Source of the DNA: Candidatus Sumerlaeota bacterium
GTDB taxonomy: Bacteria; Sumerlaeota; Sumerlaeia; JADFCT01
Assembly: GCA_026398575.1 (NCBI GenBank)
Contig: JAPLSP010000348.1
Span: 1 to 8,259, forward strand
Direction of reading: 5' to 3'
Length of the DNA stretch: 8,259 bases
Part shown: piece after piece, positions 1 to 5,578 of the stretch
How the letters are laid out: every line of letters starts with the position of its first letter
Numbering within the stretch: position 1 is the stretch's first letter
The notes under the pieces: generated by a model
The model's database searches: none
What the model was told of the DNA's origin: nothing
The model's input: the letters and a program-made list of their open reading frames with translations, nothing else
Position numbers and translations under genes: made by a program

Positions 1-68
1 TCCGTCGGGCGGCCACGCGCGCTAATACTGCCCGGCTGATTAATGAGCGCGCGGCGCCGCCCGACGGA
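1..68. repeat. Long GC-rich inverted repeat (hairpin), cut by window start
   Basis: Bases 1-13 (TCCGTCGGGCGGC) are the exact reverse complement of 56-68. Further in, 16-23 (CGCGCGCT) pairs with 46-53 (AGCGCGCG), leaving a loop of about 22 bases with a small asymmetric bulge between the stems. As RNA this would be a very stable stem of about 21 pairs. No T-run follows on the plus strand, so it is not a standard intrinsic terminator in that direction. The arms may continue left of the window. It could be a dispersed intergenic repeat or a structured RNA; the sequence does not decide. Confidence 0.6.
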
Positions 69-238
69 GCGGGCCGGCCTACCATTCGCCGCCAATCTTC
101 GTAGATCGCGTTTTTCCTTTCCTGTCGAATGCAGGCTTTGGGCTTGCCAAGCTACAGCGCGGGGCGCACCCCCCGGCTTGCCCTTGTCCATCGCCCTGCC
201 CAAACAATCGCTCTCCGGCGCAGGCGCCATAAAACACA
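69..238. other. Non-coding stretch downstream of the rplI terminator
   Basis: This is G+C-rich sequence between the left-edge hairpin and the terminator of the ribosomal operon. Short open frames cross it, but they have arginine/proline-rich compositions typical of chance frames in GC-rich DNA, and none has a convincing ribosome site. I see no recognisable gene, tRNA or promoter here. Confidence 0.4.
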
Positions 239-268
239 AAAAAGCACGAAATAAATTCCGTGCTTTTT
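239..268 (-). terminator. Intrinsic terminator of the rpsF-ssb-rpsR-rplI operon
   Basis: A ten-base stem AAAAAGCACG (239-248) pairs perfectly with CGTGCTTTTT (259-268) around a ten-base A+T-rich loop. On the minus strand the stem is followed by a T-rich run (TTTTTTGTGTTTT). It lies about 28 bases past the rplI stop codon, as expected for the end of the operon. Because the arms begin with A's and end with T's, it could also stop transcripts arriving on the plus strand. Confidence 0.88.
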
Positions 269-295
269 CGTATGATTTGCGCTGGGGCGCCACTG

Positions 296-739
296 CTACT
301 TTTTCTCGACCAGGACCTTGATCGTCGTCTCGACTTCCGGACGCAGATGCACGTGCACGGTATAAAGACCCAGGGTCTTGATCGGTTCGTCAAGGATGAT
401 CTTGCGGCGGTCCACCGTATAGCCCTGCTTGGCGATGGCCTCGGCAATGTCGGCGTTGGTCACCGAGCCAAACAATCGGTCGTTTTCGCCCGCTTTGAGA
501 TTGAACGTCAGCGTCAGCTGGATGATCTCGGCGGCCAGGGCTTTGGCGTCGTTCAGTTCGCGCGCCGCCTTCTTCTGCAGCGAGCGTTTGTGTTCCTCCA
601 ACATGCGGCGGTTGGCCGCCGTCACGGTCACGGCCATGCCGCGGGGCGCCAAAAAATTGCGGAAATATCCGTTTTTAACGCGAATGACATCGCCAATTTC
701 GCCTTTTTCGCGAAGGGGTTGAAGCAATAAGACTTCCAT
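296..739 (-). CDS. rplI: 50S ribosomal protein L9
   Basis: The 147-residue product is the normal length for bacterial L9 of the large ribosomal subunit. The N-terminal rRNA-binding domain is clear (residues 1-40, MEVLLLQPLREKGEIGDVI followed by VKNGYFRNFLAPRG, the L9 signature with its Gly, Tyr, Arg and Asn residues). It is followed by a long charged connecting helix (about 41-75) and a C-terminal domain (about 80-147) with the FGSVT motif and a terminal beta strand. The start is set by an AGGAG/GAGG ribosome site just upstream. It is the last gene of the rpsF-ssb-rpsR-rplI operon, 54 bases behind rpsR, with the terminator 28 bases beyond its TAG stop. Nothing suggests it is defective. Confidence 0.97.
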   Translation of the reverse strand: MEVLLLQPLREKGEIGDVIRVKNGYFRNFLAPRGMAVTVTAANRRMLEEHKRSLQKKAARELNDAKALAAEIIQLTLTFNLKAGENDRLFGSVTNADIAEAIAKQGYTVDRRKIILDEPIKTLGLYTVHVHLRPEVETTIKVLVEKK

Positions 740-793
740 GATTCCTCACTCCTGAAGATGAGAGTCGCTTGGGAGGGCGCCAAAGAGAGCCTG

Positions 794-1267
794 TCAGGCT
801 TTGAACGGCAGCAGGGCGATATTGCGCGCCCGCTTGATGGCCACGTCCAATTCGCGCTGATGGCCGGCGCACGTGCCCGTCATGCGGCGCGGACGGATTT
901 TACCCCGGTCCGAGATAAAGGTGCGCAAAATCCCCACGTCTTTATAGTCAATGTATTTGATCTTCTGGGCGCAAATCTGGCACATCTTGCGATGCGCAAA
1001 GCGCCGCCCGCCGCCGCCGCGCTTGCCGCCCATCTCGTCGCCGCGATCTCCGCTGTCCCTGCGCGGGCCGCGGCCATATCCGCCACCGCCGCCATATCCG
1101 CCGCCGCCGCCGCCATATCCGCCGCCGCCGCCGCGAGGACCGCCGCGATCATCGCGACCACCGCGATCATAGCGTTCCGTCGGGGGAGCGGGCCGTCGTT
1201 CTTCCACTGCGGGCTTCGCGATCTCTGCCGCAACTTCTGTTGCTTCGCTTTTTTCCATCTCGTCCAT
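794..1267 (-). CDS. rpsR: 30S ribosomal protein S18 with long Gly-rich N-terminal tail
   Basis: Residues about 88-157 are a full S18 core ([15 protein letters not shown], then the [19 protein letters not shown] and [31 protein letters not shown] segments). It carries C96-x2-C99 and C133-x2-H136, four candidate zinc ligands of the cysteine-containing form of S18. S18 pairs with S6 on the small-subunit platform. The first roughly 87 residues are an extension not found in the usual 70-90-residue protein: an acidic start, then Arg/Asp/Gly and YGGGG repeats. I chose the ATG at 1267 because AAGGGA lies eight bases upstream; an ATG at 1285 in the same frame has no ribosome site. The YGGGG coding tract (about 1070-1135) is made of GCC/GCG-type triplet repeats and may vary in length between strains. 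Confidence 0.95.
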   Translation of the reverse strand: MDEMEKSEATEVAAEIAKPAVEERRPAPPTERYDRGGRDDRGGPRGGGGGYGGGGGGYGGGGGYGRGPRRDSGDRGDEMGGKRGGGGRRFAHRKMCQICAQKIKYIDYKDVGILRTFISDRGKIRPRRMTGTCAGHQRELDVAIKRARNIALLPFKA

Positions 1268-1304
1268 TAGGGTATTCCCTTCCATTCGAAATCATAACTT
1301 GCCG

Positions 1305-1391
1305 GTCTTCCCCATCCGCGGCGGACCTTCGGGTGGACTCGCCGGCAGAGATGCCGGCGTTCCCAGTCTTCTCCACCCGCGGCGGACCTTC
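1305..1391. repeat. Direct repeat pair flanking nested hairpins in the ssb-rpsR gap
   Basis: Two 26-base copies at 1305-1330 and 1366-1391 differ at only two positions; both contain the core CCGCGGCGGACCTTC. Between them, GGGTGGA (1331-1337) pairs with TCCACCC (1372-1378, inside the second copy), enclosing a 7-pair hairpin CGCCGGC (1340-1346) / GCCGGCG (1353-1359) with a six-base loop. The unit fills most of the 137-base space between ssb and rpsR. It may be a dispersed palindromic repeat, an mRNA processing or attenuation structure within the operon, or both. No T-run follows the hairpin on the minus strand, so it is not a classical terminator. Confidence 0.65.
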
Positions 1392-1404
1392 CGGCGATCA
1401 GGCC

Positions 1405-1938
1405 TCAAAAGGGCAGATCATCATCCGTCGAAGAAACGCCGGGGCCGTTATCCGCAGACATGATCGGCGGCTCGCGATGCAATTCGGGTTGATCGAATGC
1501 CGTGGGGTCTTCCGAAGACATCGGAGCGGATGAAGCGCCCGCGCCCGCGCCCGAACCGGCGCCGGCCGCGCCCGCCGGAGCGCCGCCGCGCCGGGCTTCT
1601 TCTTCCGCGCGCGTCTCGGCGAACGCCAGACGCTCGGCGACCACCACCAGGCGCGACAGCTTCTGTCCGTCTTTTTCCCAGTTCTCCTGCTGAAGGCGCC
1701 CCTCGACGTATATCCCTTTGCCCTTCGTGAAAAACTGCTGCATGAACTCGGCTTGCTTATTCCAGGCCTTCACGGTGATGAAAGCCGTTTCCGTGACGTA
1801 TTCATTGGTGCGGGAATCGCGGCGCCGCCGCCCGATGGCCACGCCGAAACTGGCCACCGAACTGCCCCCCGCTAAAACACGGACTTCCGGATCGCGCGTC
1901 AAATTGCCCACCAACATGACTTTGTTGAGCTCCAGCAT
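1405..1938 (-). CDS. ssb: Single-stranded DNA-binding protein
   Basis: The 177-residue product fits the usual bacterial SSB size. Residues 1-108 form the OB fold (NKVMLVGNLTRDPEVR, TAFITVKAWNKQAEF with W59, then KGKGIYVEGRLQ and ENWEKDGQK). It coats single-stranded DNA during replication, repair and recombination. Residues about 110-170 are a flexible Glu/Ala/Gly-rich linker. The protein ends in TDDDLPF, the acidic-hydrophobic tip that recruits partner proteins (the common form is DDIPF; here Leu replaces Ile). The start at 1938 is supported by a strong GGAAGGAG site eight bases upstream. It lies between rpsF and rpsR, the usual place for ssb in this operon, 56 bases after rpsF. Confidence 0.97.
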   Translation of the reverse strand: MLELNKVMLVGNLTRDPEVRVLAGGSSVASFGVAIGRRRRDSRTNEYVTETAFITVKAWNKQAEFMQQFFTKGKGIYVEGRLQQENWEKDGQKLSRLVVVAERLAFAETRAEEEARRGGAPAGAAGAGSGAGAGASSAPMSSEDPTAFDQPELHREPPIMSADNGPGVSSTDDDLPF

Positions 1939-1994
1939 GGTTTCATCTCCTTCCGGGTTTTCAGACCCTGGTTGTAGGATTTATCAACCTTATG

Positions 1995-2594
1995 CTATTC
2001 ACTCTTCGCAGTATCCGCCGCGACCGGTTCAACCGGCGCAGGCTCGGAAGCGGCAACGGCGGCATCCGTCTGCAGCAAAGCCTCCAAAGCGGCGGGTTCC
2101 GCGGCGGCGGGTTCCGCGGCCGGAACGGCCTCCGCAACCACTGCGACGCCTTCGGCAGCAGCGGCCGGAGCGCCTTCAACGGGCGCCTTGGCGGCTTCCG
2201 CAGCAGGGGCAGGCTGCGACCGGGTATAACGCCGCGAGCCCGGCGCCGATTTCGTGTATTCCTGTGGCGTGAGGATGGGGCTGTCTTTTTGTTCGTCTGG
2301 AATCCGGACGAAGATATGCCGCATCACCGCTTCGGAGAAACGCAGGTGGCGCTCAAGCTCCGTAAAGTCCACCGCTCCGCCCGTTGGATCATGCGTAAAG
2401 CGGAAAACGATGTAGTTGCCTTCCGGCTTTTTTTCAACCGGATAAGCCATCTTGCGCCGGCCCCAGTGATTCTGGGCCGTGATGGCGATGCCTTTGGTCT
2501 CGCTCAGGCGGCGTTTGATATCTTCGACTTGCGCGACGGCCTGATCATCATTTAATGCAGGGTCAAGAATGACGACTATTTCGTAAACAGCCAT
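1995..2594 (-). CDS. rpsF: 30S ribosomal protein S6 with Ala/Glu-rich C-terminal tail
   Basis: Residues 1-100 match S6 (MAVYEIVVILDPALNDDQ, then HWGRRKMAYPVEKKPEGNY, FTELERHLRFSEAVMRHIFVRI). S6 is the small-subunit protein that binds 16S rRNA together with S18. The start is the ATG at 2594, which has an excellent GGGAGGT site; an in-frame ATG 84 bases further upstream (2678) has none and would add a non-S6 stretch. Residues 101-199 are a tail rich in Ala, Glu and Pro, roughly doubling the protein relative to the typical 95-130 residues. It is the first gene of the four-gene operon, so S6 and S18, which form a heterodimer, both carry extensions here. Confidence 0.96.
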   Translation of the reverse strand: MAVYEIVVILDPALNDDQAVAQVEDIKRRLSETKGIAITAQNHWGRRKMAYPVEKKPEGNYIVFRFTHDPTGGAVDFTELERHLRFSEAVMRHIFVRIPDEQKDSPILTPQEYTKSAPGSRRYTRSQPAPAAEAAKAPVEGAPAAAAEGVAVVAEAVPAAEPAAAEPAALEALLQTDAAVAASEPAPVEPVAADTAKSE

Positions 2595-2620
2595 TCTTTT
2601 ACCTCCCTCTGGGCGAAATG

Positions 2621-2653
2621 GCCCCCCGCCGGCGGGCGCCGAAACCGGGGAGC
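2621..2653 (-). promoter_or_regulatory. GC-rich hairpin in the rpsF 5' leader, possible S6:S18 leader element
   Basis: In the rpsF mRNA direction, GCTCCCC (2653-2647) can pair with GGGGGGC (2627-2621) around 19 bases. The same stretch also contains the perfect 12-base palindrome CCCGCCGGCGGG (2625-2636), so two folds exclude each other. The structure ends about 18 bases before the ribosome site of rpsF. Many bacteria control this operon through a leader hairpin bound by the S6:S18 pair. Placement fits such an element, but I could not match the conserved bulge of that motif with confidence. Confidence 0.35.
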
Positions 2654-2700
2654 AGAGAGACAAAGAAGCGAGCTTCAAATGTCAAAACAAGGGTGAGAGA

Positions 2701-2826
2701 TTAGTCAGGCAGCTTCCGTCGGCGCAAGGGAAAAATGAGGCAGGCAGAAAACAAATTACAGTCCTTGATGCTTTTGCCCTTTGCTAAAAGCTGTTGATGA
2801 AAAGGAAATCCTTGTATTTTCATCAT
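2701..2826 (-). CDS. Short hypothetical reading frame, ATGA-overlapped with the frame before it
   Basis: This is a 41-residue frame starting MMKIQGFPFHQQLLAKGKS and ending with a TAA at 2701. Its ATG overlaps the TGA at the end of the preceding frame in an ATGA arrangement typical of translational coupling, and a second ATG follows directly. The first roughly 25 residues look protein-like. The end (RRRKLPD) looks like read-in to unrelated G+C-richer sequence, so this may be the 5' remnant of a longer third gene in the A+T-rich block, cut at its junction with the ribosomal operon. I do not recognise the product. It may equally be a chance frame. Confidence 0.28.
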   Translation of the reverse strand: MMKIQGFPFHQQLLAKGKSIKDCNLFSACLIFPLRRRKLPD

Positions 2827-2960
2827 GAATCACCTACATCTTTTGGAAGTGCGGCAAATGCCGTTGTCTCTATTCCATAAACGGTATTAGCAATGTCGTA
2901 GATACCTTGTTCATGACCTTCCTCTGAGACTGTGGCGGAAAATCGAAACTTGGAATTCAC
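2823..2960 (-). CDS. Small frame continuing in phase after the MBL gene stop
   Basis: Six bases after the TAA of the MBL gene, in the same phase, a GTG opens a 45-codon frame (VNSKFRFSATVSEEGHEQG, then IYDIANTVYGIETTAFAAL and PKDVGDS) ending in a TGA-TGA pair. Residue make-up is like a soluble folded protein and codon use resembles the MBL gene. There is no clear ribosome site before the GTG. Two readings are possible. It may be a separate small gene translated by re-initiation. Alternatively it is the former C-terminus of the MBL protein, cut off by a nonsense change in which one codon became TAA; the joined protein would be about 474 residues. I recognise no family. Confidence 0.4.
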   Translation of the reverse strand: MNSKFRFSATVSEEGHEQGIYDIANTVYGIETTAFAALPKDVGDS

Positions 2961-2966
2961 CCAGTA

Positions 2967-4247
2967 TTAGCTATAATCGAACAGCCCACTAATCCAGTGA
3001 CCTTCGCGCTTATCCACGCGCACTGGGCAATAAGGCCAGAAGTCACGAAGCACTTCTGCATGCGGGTGTCCCAACTTCTTATGATGAGGATCAGAGCTAA
3101 AAACGCTTACTATTGGTTTAATCGCTTCAGCCACGCCTTTATGCCAGTTTCGCTTGGCGCCATGATGCATCACTTGAAAAACACCTGTTCGGTCTATCCT
3201 CGCCTGACTAAGAAAATTAACTAAACGACTTAACTTGTTAGTAGTATCCAGAAAACCGTCACCAGTATAAAGTATGCTACAGGCTCCTAGCGATACTGGC
3301 CAGAGATGATGCCAATGGCGATGTGGAAAGCGAAAAGGAAATTCGCATAACTCAAACGAACACCTGCCAAGAGTATAGAAACCTTGATTGCTGTAAATAG
3401 GACCTGCATACAAAAAGAGCGAAATAGCGTTCCGCTGTTCCGATTTACCGCCAAACTGACTGTCATAGATATTTTTCAGCTCTTTTAGTGTTTGATTCCT
3501 TTGCGAATTAGGAATTCCCTCTCGCAGAAGATTACTGCTTTCAGCCTTAACCTTCTCTCGAAAACTCTCTGGAATCTCATCCTCAGGATCGTCATTGTAT
3601 GCAATAAACTCCCAGTATTTGGAGATCGAGATTGCGCTTCCTTTTTTGAGATAATTCACTGACGACTTTCCAGATTCGGAAGTCGAACCAAATTCATTCT
3701 TTTCCGGTGGTTCACCTGACTGGAAGTCGATATTGAAATTATCCTCACTCAAATCCGGTGAAGGTGGCATACCTCCTGACATTGAAGGTCCTTCATTTCC
3801 GCTCGGCGGAACGAAAAGAATGCGCCCAATTCTATTATCACCAAGGGATGTAAGATAACGTACAGGGTTAATGAAGAAGCTCATGTCCGGATCGTCTAGT
3901 CCTGTATTTTCTTTATAGGCGTGAATGAGCCGCTGTTCAAGAGGCATATAAGGCAGCATCAGTGTGCCAATATTCTTGAATCTCCCGATTAATTTACAGA
4001 TGCCGCTAATGTGATCCTTGTCAAAATGCGAAATTGCAAGTAAATCAATGCATTTTCTGTCTTCATACTGGCGTTCTATCTTGGAAATTCCCGAATCAAT
4101 CATATCTTGAGACGAGCTCGTTCCGCAATCATAGACCCATTGGAAGCGGCATTTTTCATTAGGCTCATCAACAATATCACCATAAGCAAAAAGCCCTTGA
4201 CCGACCGGAAAAAACTGATAGTGAAACAAATGCCGTGGAAAGCTCAT
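2967..4247 (-). CDS. ComEC/Rec2-type metallo-beta-lactamase-fold hydrolase (soluble, stand-alone)
   Basis: The 426-residue product has the motif order of the MBL domain of ComEC/Rec2 competence proteins but no membrane segments or signal peptide, so it is probably cytoplasmic. Visible are FFPVGQG (12-18), VYDCGT (38-43), the metal site ISHFDKDH (72-79, the HxDxDH variant normal for this subfamily), YTGD (327-330), VMHHG (359-363) and GHPH (393-396). Metal-dependent hydrolysis of a nucleic acid or other phosphodiester is the family expectation; the substrate is unknown. Residues about 145-200 are a Ser/Pro/Asn-rich insertion that looks disordered. The ATG at 4247 has GAGGT nine bases upstream, and a good promoter lies about 80 bases before it. 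The gene is much more A+T-rich than its neighbours, which suggests transfer. Soluble proteins of this type often sit in defence-like or mobile contexts, but no partner gene is identified here. Confidence 0.85.
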   Translation of the reverse strand: MSFPRHLFHYQFFPVGQGLFAYGDIVDEPNEKCRFQWVYDCGTSSSQDMIDSGISKIERQYEDRKCIDLLAISHFDKDHISGICKLIGRFKNIGTLMLPYMPLEQRLIHAYKENTGLDDPDMSFFINPVRYLTSLGDNRIGRILFVPPSGNEGPSMSGGMPPSPDLSEDNFNIDFQSGEPPEKNEFGSTSESGKSSVNYLKKGSAISISKYWEFIAYNDDPEDEIPESFREKVKAESSNLLREGIPNSQRNQTLKELKNIYDSQFGGKSEQRNAISLFLYAGPIYSNQGFYTLGRCSFELCEFPFRFPHRHWHHLWPVSLGACSILYTGDGFLDTTNKLSRLVNFLSQARIDRTGVFQVMHHGAKRNWHKGVAEAIKPIVSVFSSDPHHKKLGHPHAEVLRDFWPYCPVRVDKREGHWISGLFDYS

Positions 4248-4324
4248 ATGGCAATTACCTCAATAAGGATTTATTAGCAAAGACCTTAGATTGCGGTTTG
4301 ATCTGTGTCATAAGCCTTCTGTGT

Positions 4325-4352
4325 ATTGTACCTATATTTTTTTTGGATTCAA
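4325..4352 (-). promoter_or_regulatory. Sigma-70-type promoter for the MBL gene
   Basis: On the minus strand TTGAAT (4352-4347) and TACAAT (4330-4325) are separated by 16 bases made of CC, eight A's and TATAGG. The -10 hexamer matches the consensus at five of six positions and the spacer is A-rich. Transcription would begin near 4318, giving a leader of about 70 bases to the ATG at 4247. This indicates that the MBL block carries its own promoter. It may also feed transcription into the downstream rpsF operon, since no terminator is visible between them. Confidence 0.55.
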
Positions 4353-4500
4353 GCAGTTTTTCATGCTTCTCCAAAAAAAATCGCATTGCTCACTCGCGCC
4401 GATATTGATATATTCCAGCCGCTCTTTATGGCATGGAATTATCAAGTATCGCAATTGCATTTTATCCTTGTTATCGTAGATATTACATGAGGATTTCACC

Positions 4501-5559
4501 ATGACCAAAACGCCTGCCGTCCGCAATGCCAATAAGCAGATCAAGCGAAACGCCCCGCCGCCGTTCGTCGAGGCGGCCACAAAAGGCCCGATCCTCATCA
4601 CAGGCGCCGGCGGATTTATCGGCAGCCATGTGGTGGAAGCGGCAGCGCGGCGCGGGATGCGCGTACGCGCCTTTGTCCGCTATAATTCCCGCAACGATTC
4701 GGGACTGCTGCGATGGATTGACAAGGAGATTGGGGAGACCGTGGAAGTTTTTCGCGGCGATTTGCGCGATCCGTCCGCCGCGCGCGAAGCGGTCGCCGGA
4801 TGCGCCACGGTCATTCACCTCGCGGCGCTGATCGCCATCCCCTATTCCTACCTGCGCCCGATGGAATACCTCCAGACCAACGTCCTCGGGACGGCCAACG
4901 TGCTGGACGCCTGCCGCGAAGCCCAGGTCCGGCGGGTGGTCATCACTTCGACGAGCGAGGTTTACGGCAGCGCGCGCTATACGCCGATAGACGAAGGCCA
5001 TCCGCTCCAGGCGCAGTCGCCCTACGCGGCCAGCAAAATCGCCGCCGACAAACTGGCGGAAAGCTACGGTTGCGCGTTCGGACTGCCTGTTGTCATCGCG
5101 CGGCCCTTCAACACGTTTGGTCCGCGACAGTCGGCGCGCGCCATCATCCCGACGATCATCGCGCAGGCGCTTTCGGGCGGACCGGTGCGCCTCGGAAGCC
5201 TTGAACCGCGCCGCGATCTGAATTTCGTGGCCGACACCGCCGAAGGCATGCTGCGATGCGCCGAGACGCCGGGAATCGAAGGCGAAACCTTCAACCTGGG
5301 CCGGGGCGAAGACATCTCGATCGGCGAACTGGCGCGCAACATCGTCACGCAGATTGACGCGCGCATCCCAATCGAGTCCGACGCGCGGCGCGTGCGCCCG
5401 GACAAAAGCGAAGTGATTCAGTTGCTGGCCGACAGCTCCAAAGCGCGCGAGCGCCTGGGCTGGACGCCGCAAACCAGCCTCGACGAGGGTTTGCGCCTGA
5501 CCATCGAGTGGTATCGTCAGAATGCGGGATTCGTGGATGCGGGCGCCTATGGCATATAG
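4501..5559 (+). CDS. legB: NAD-dependent sugar-nucleotide 4,6-dehydratase, LegB-like
   Basis: This is a 352-residue extended short-chain dehydrogenase. The Rossmann NAD site is TGAGGFIGS (34-42), followed by GDLRD (86-90) and HLAALIAIPYSY (106-117). The catalytic TSTSEVYG (149-156) contains the Thr-Ser-Glu set of 4,6-dehydratases, and Y175/K179 (SPYAASK) complete the active site. PFNTFGPRQSARAIIPTII is characteristic of LegB, which converts UDP-GlcNAc (or GDP-GlcNAc in Campylobacter) to a 4-keto-6-deoxy sugar for legionaminic or bacillosamine-type glycans. The ATG at 4501 has GAGGA seven bases upstream. The first roughly 28 residues (Lys/Pro/Ala-rich) precede the usual start of the fold and are unusual. 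No other genes of the pathway lie in the window, so the exact sugar product is inferred from resemblance only. Confidence 0.85.
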   Translation: MTKTPAVRNANKQIKRNAPPPFVEAATKGPILITGAGGFIGSHVVEAAARRGMRVRAFVRYNSRNDSGLLRWIDKEIGETVEVFRGDLRDPSAAREAVAGCATVIHLAALIAIPYSYLRPMEYLQTNVLGTANVLDACREAQVRRVVITSTSEVYGSARYTPIDEGHPLQAQSPYAASKIAADKLAESYGCAFGLPVVIARPFNTFGPRQSARAIIPTIIAQALSGGPVRLGSLEPRRDLNFVADTAEGMLRCAETPGIEGETFNLGRGEDISIGELARNIVTQIDARIPIESDARRVRPDKSEVIQLLADSSKARERLGWTPQTSLDEGLRLTIEWYRQNAGFVDAGAYGI

Positions 5560-5578
5560 CCAGGCAAAGATAATCCTG

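Noticed and set aside
260..730. Plus-strand open frame opposite rplI
   Set aside because: The minus strand encodes a full-length L9, and the plus frame has no recognisable motif or ribosome site.
1070..1135. GCC/GCG triplet tract as a CRISPR-like or tandem repeat array
   Set aside because: It is the coding sequence for the YGGGG segment of the S18 tail in the correct phase; there are no spacers.
2595..2678. Upstream in-frame ATG that would extend S6 by 28 residues
   Set aside because: There is no ribosome site at 2678, the added residues do not resemble S6, and the ATG at 2594 has an excellent GGGAGGT site.
2657..2685. TTGACA on the minus strand as an rpsF promoter -35 box
   Set aside because: The hexamer is perfect, but no acceptable -10 hexamer lies 16-18 bases downstream, so I did not list it as a promoter.
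4351..4368. Short AAGCA/TGCTT inverted repeat upstream of the dehydratase as a terminator
   Set aside because: The stem is only five pairs and is followed on the plus strand by A's, not T's; it overlaps the MBL promoter region instead.
4332..4500. Minus-strand open frame upstream of the MBL gene as a lost gene fragment
   Set aside because: It has no ribosome site, runs antisense into the dehydratase start, overlaps the promoter of the MBL gene and resembles no family.
4483..5472. Long minus-strand open frame opposite the 4,6-dehydratase
   Set aside because: It is antisense to a gene with clear family motifs, and its Arg/Asp/His/Ala-rich make-up is typical of the shadow of GC-rich coding DNA.
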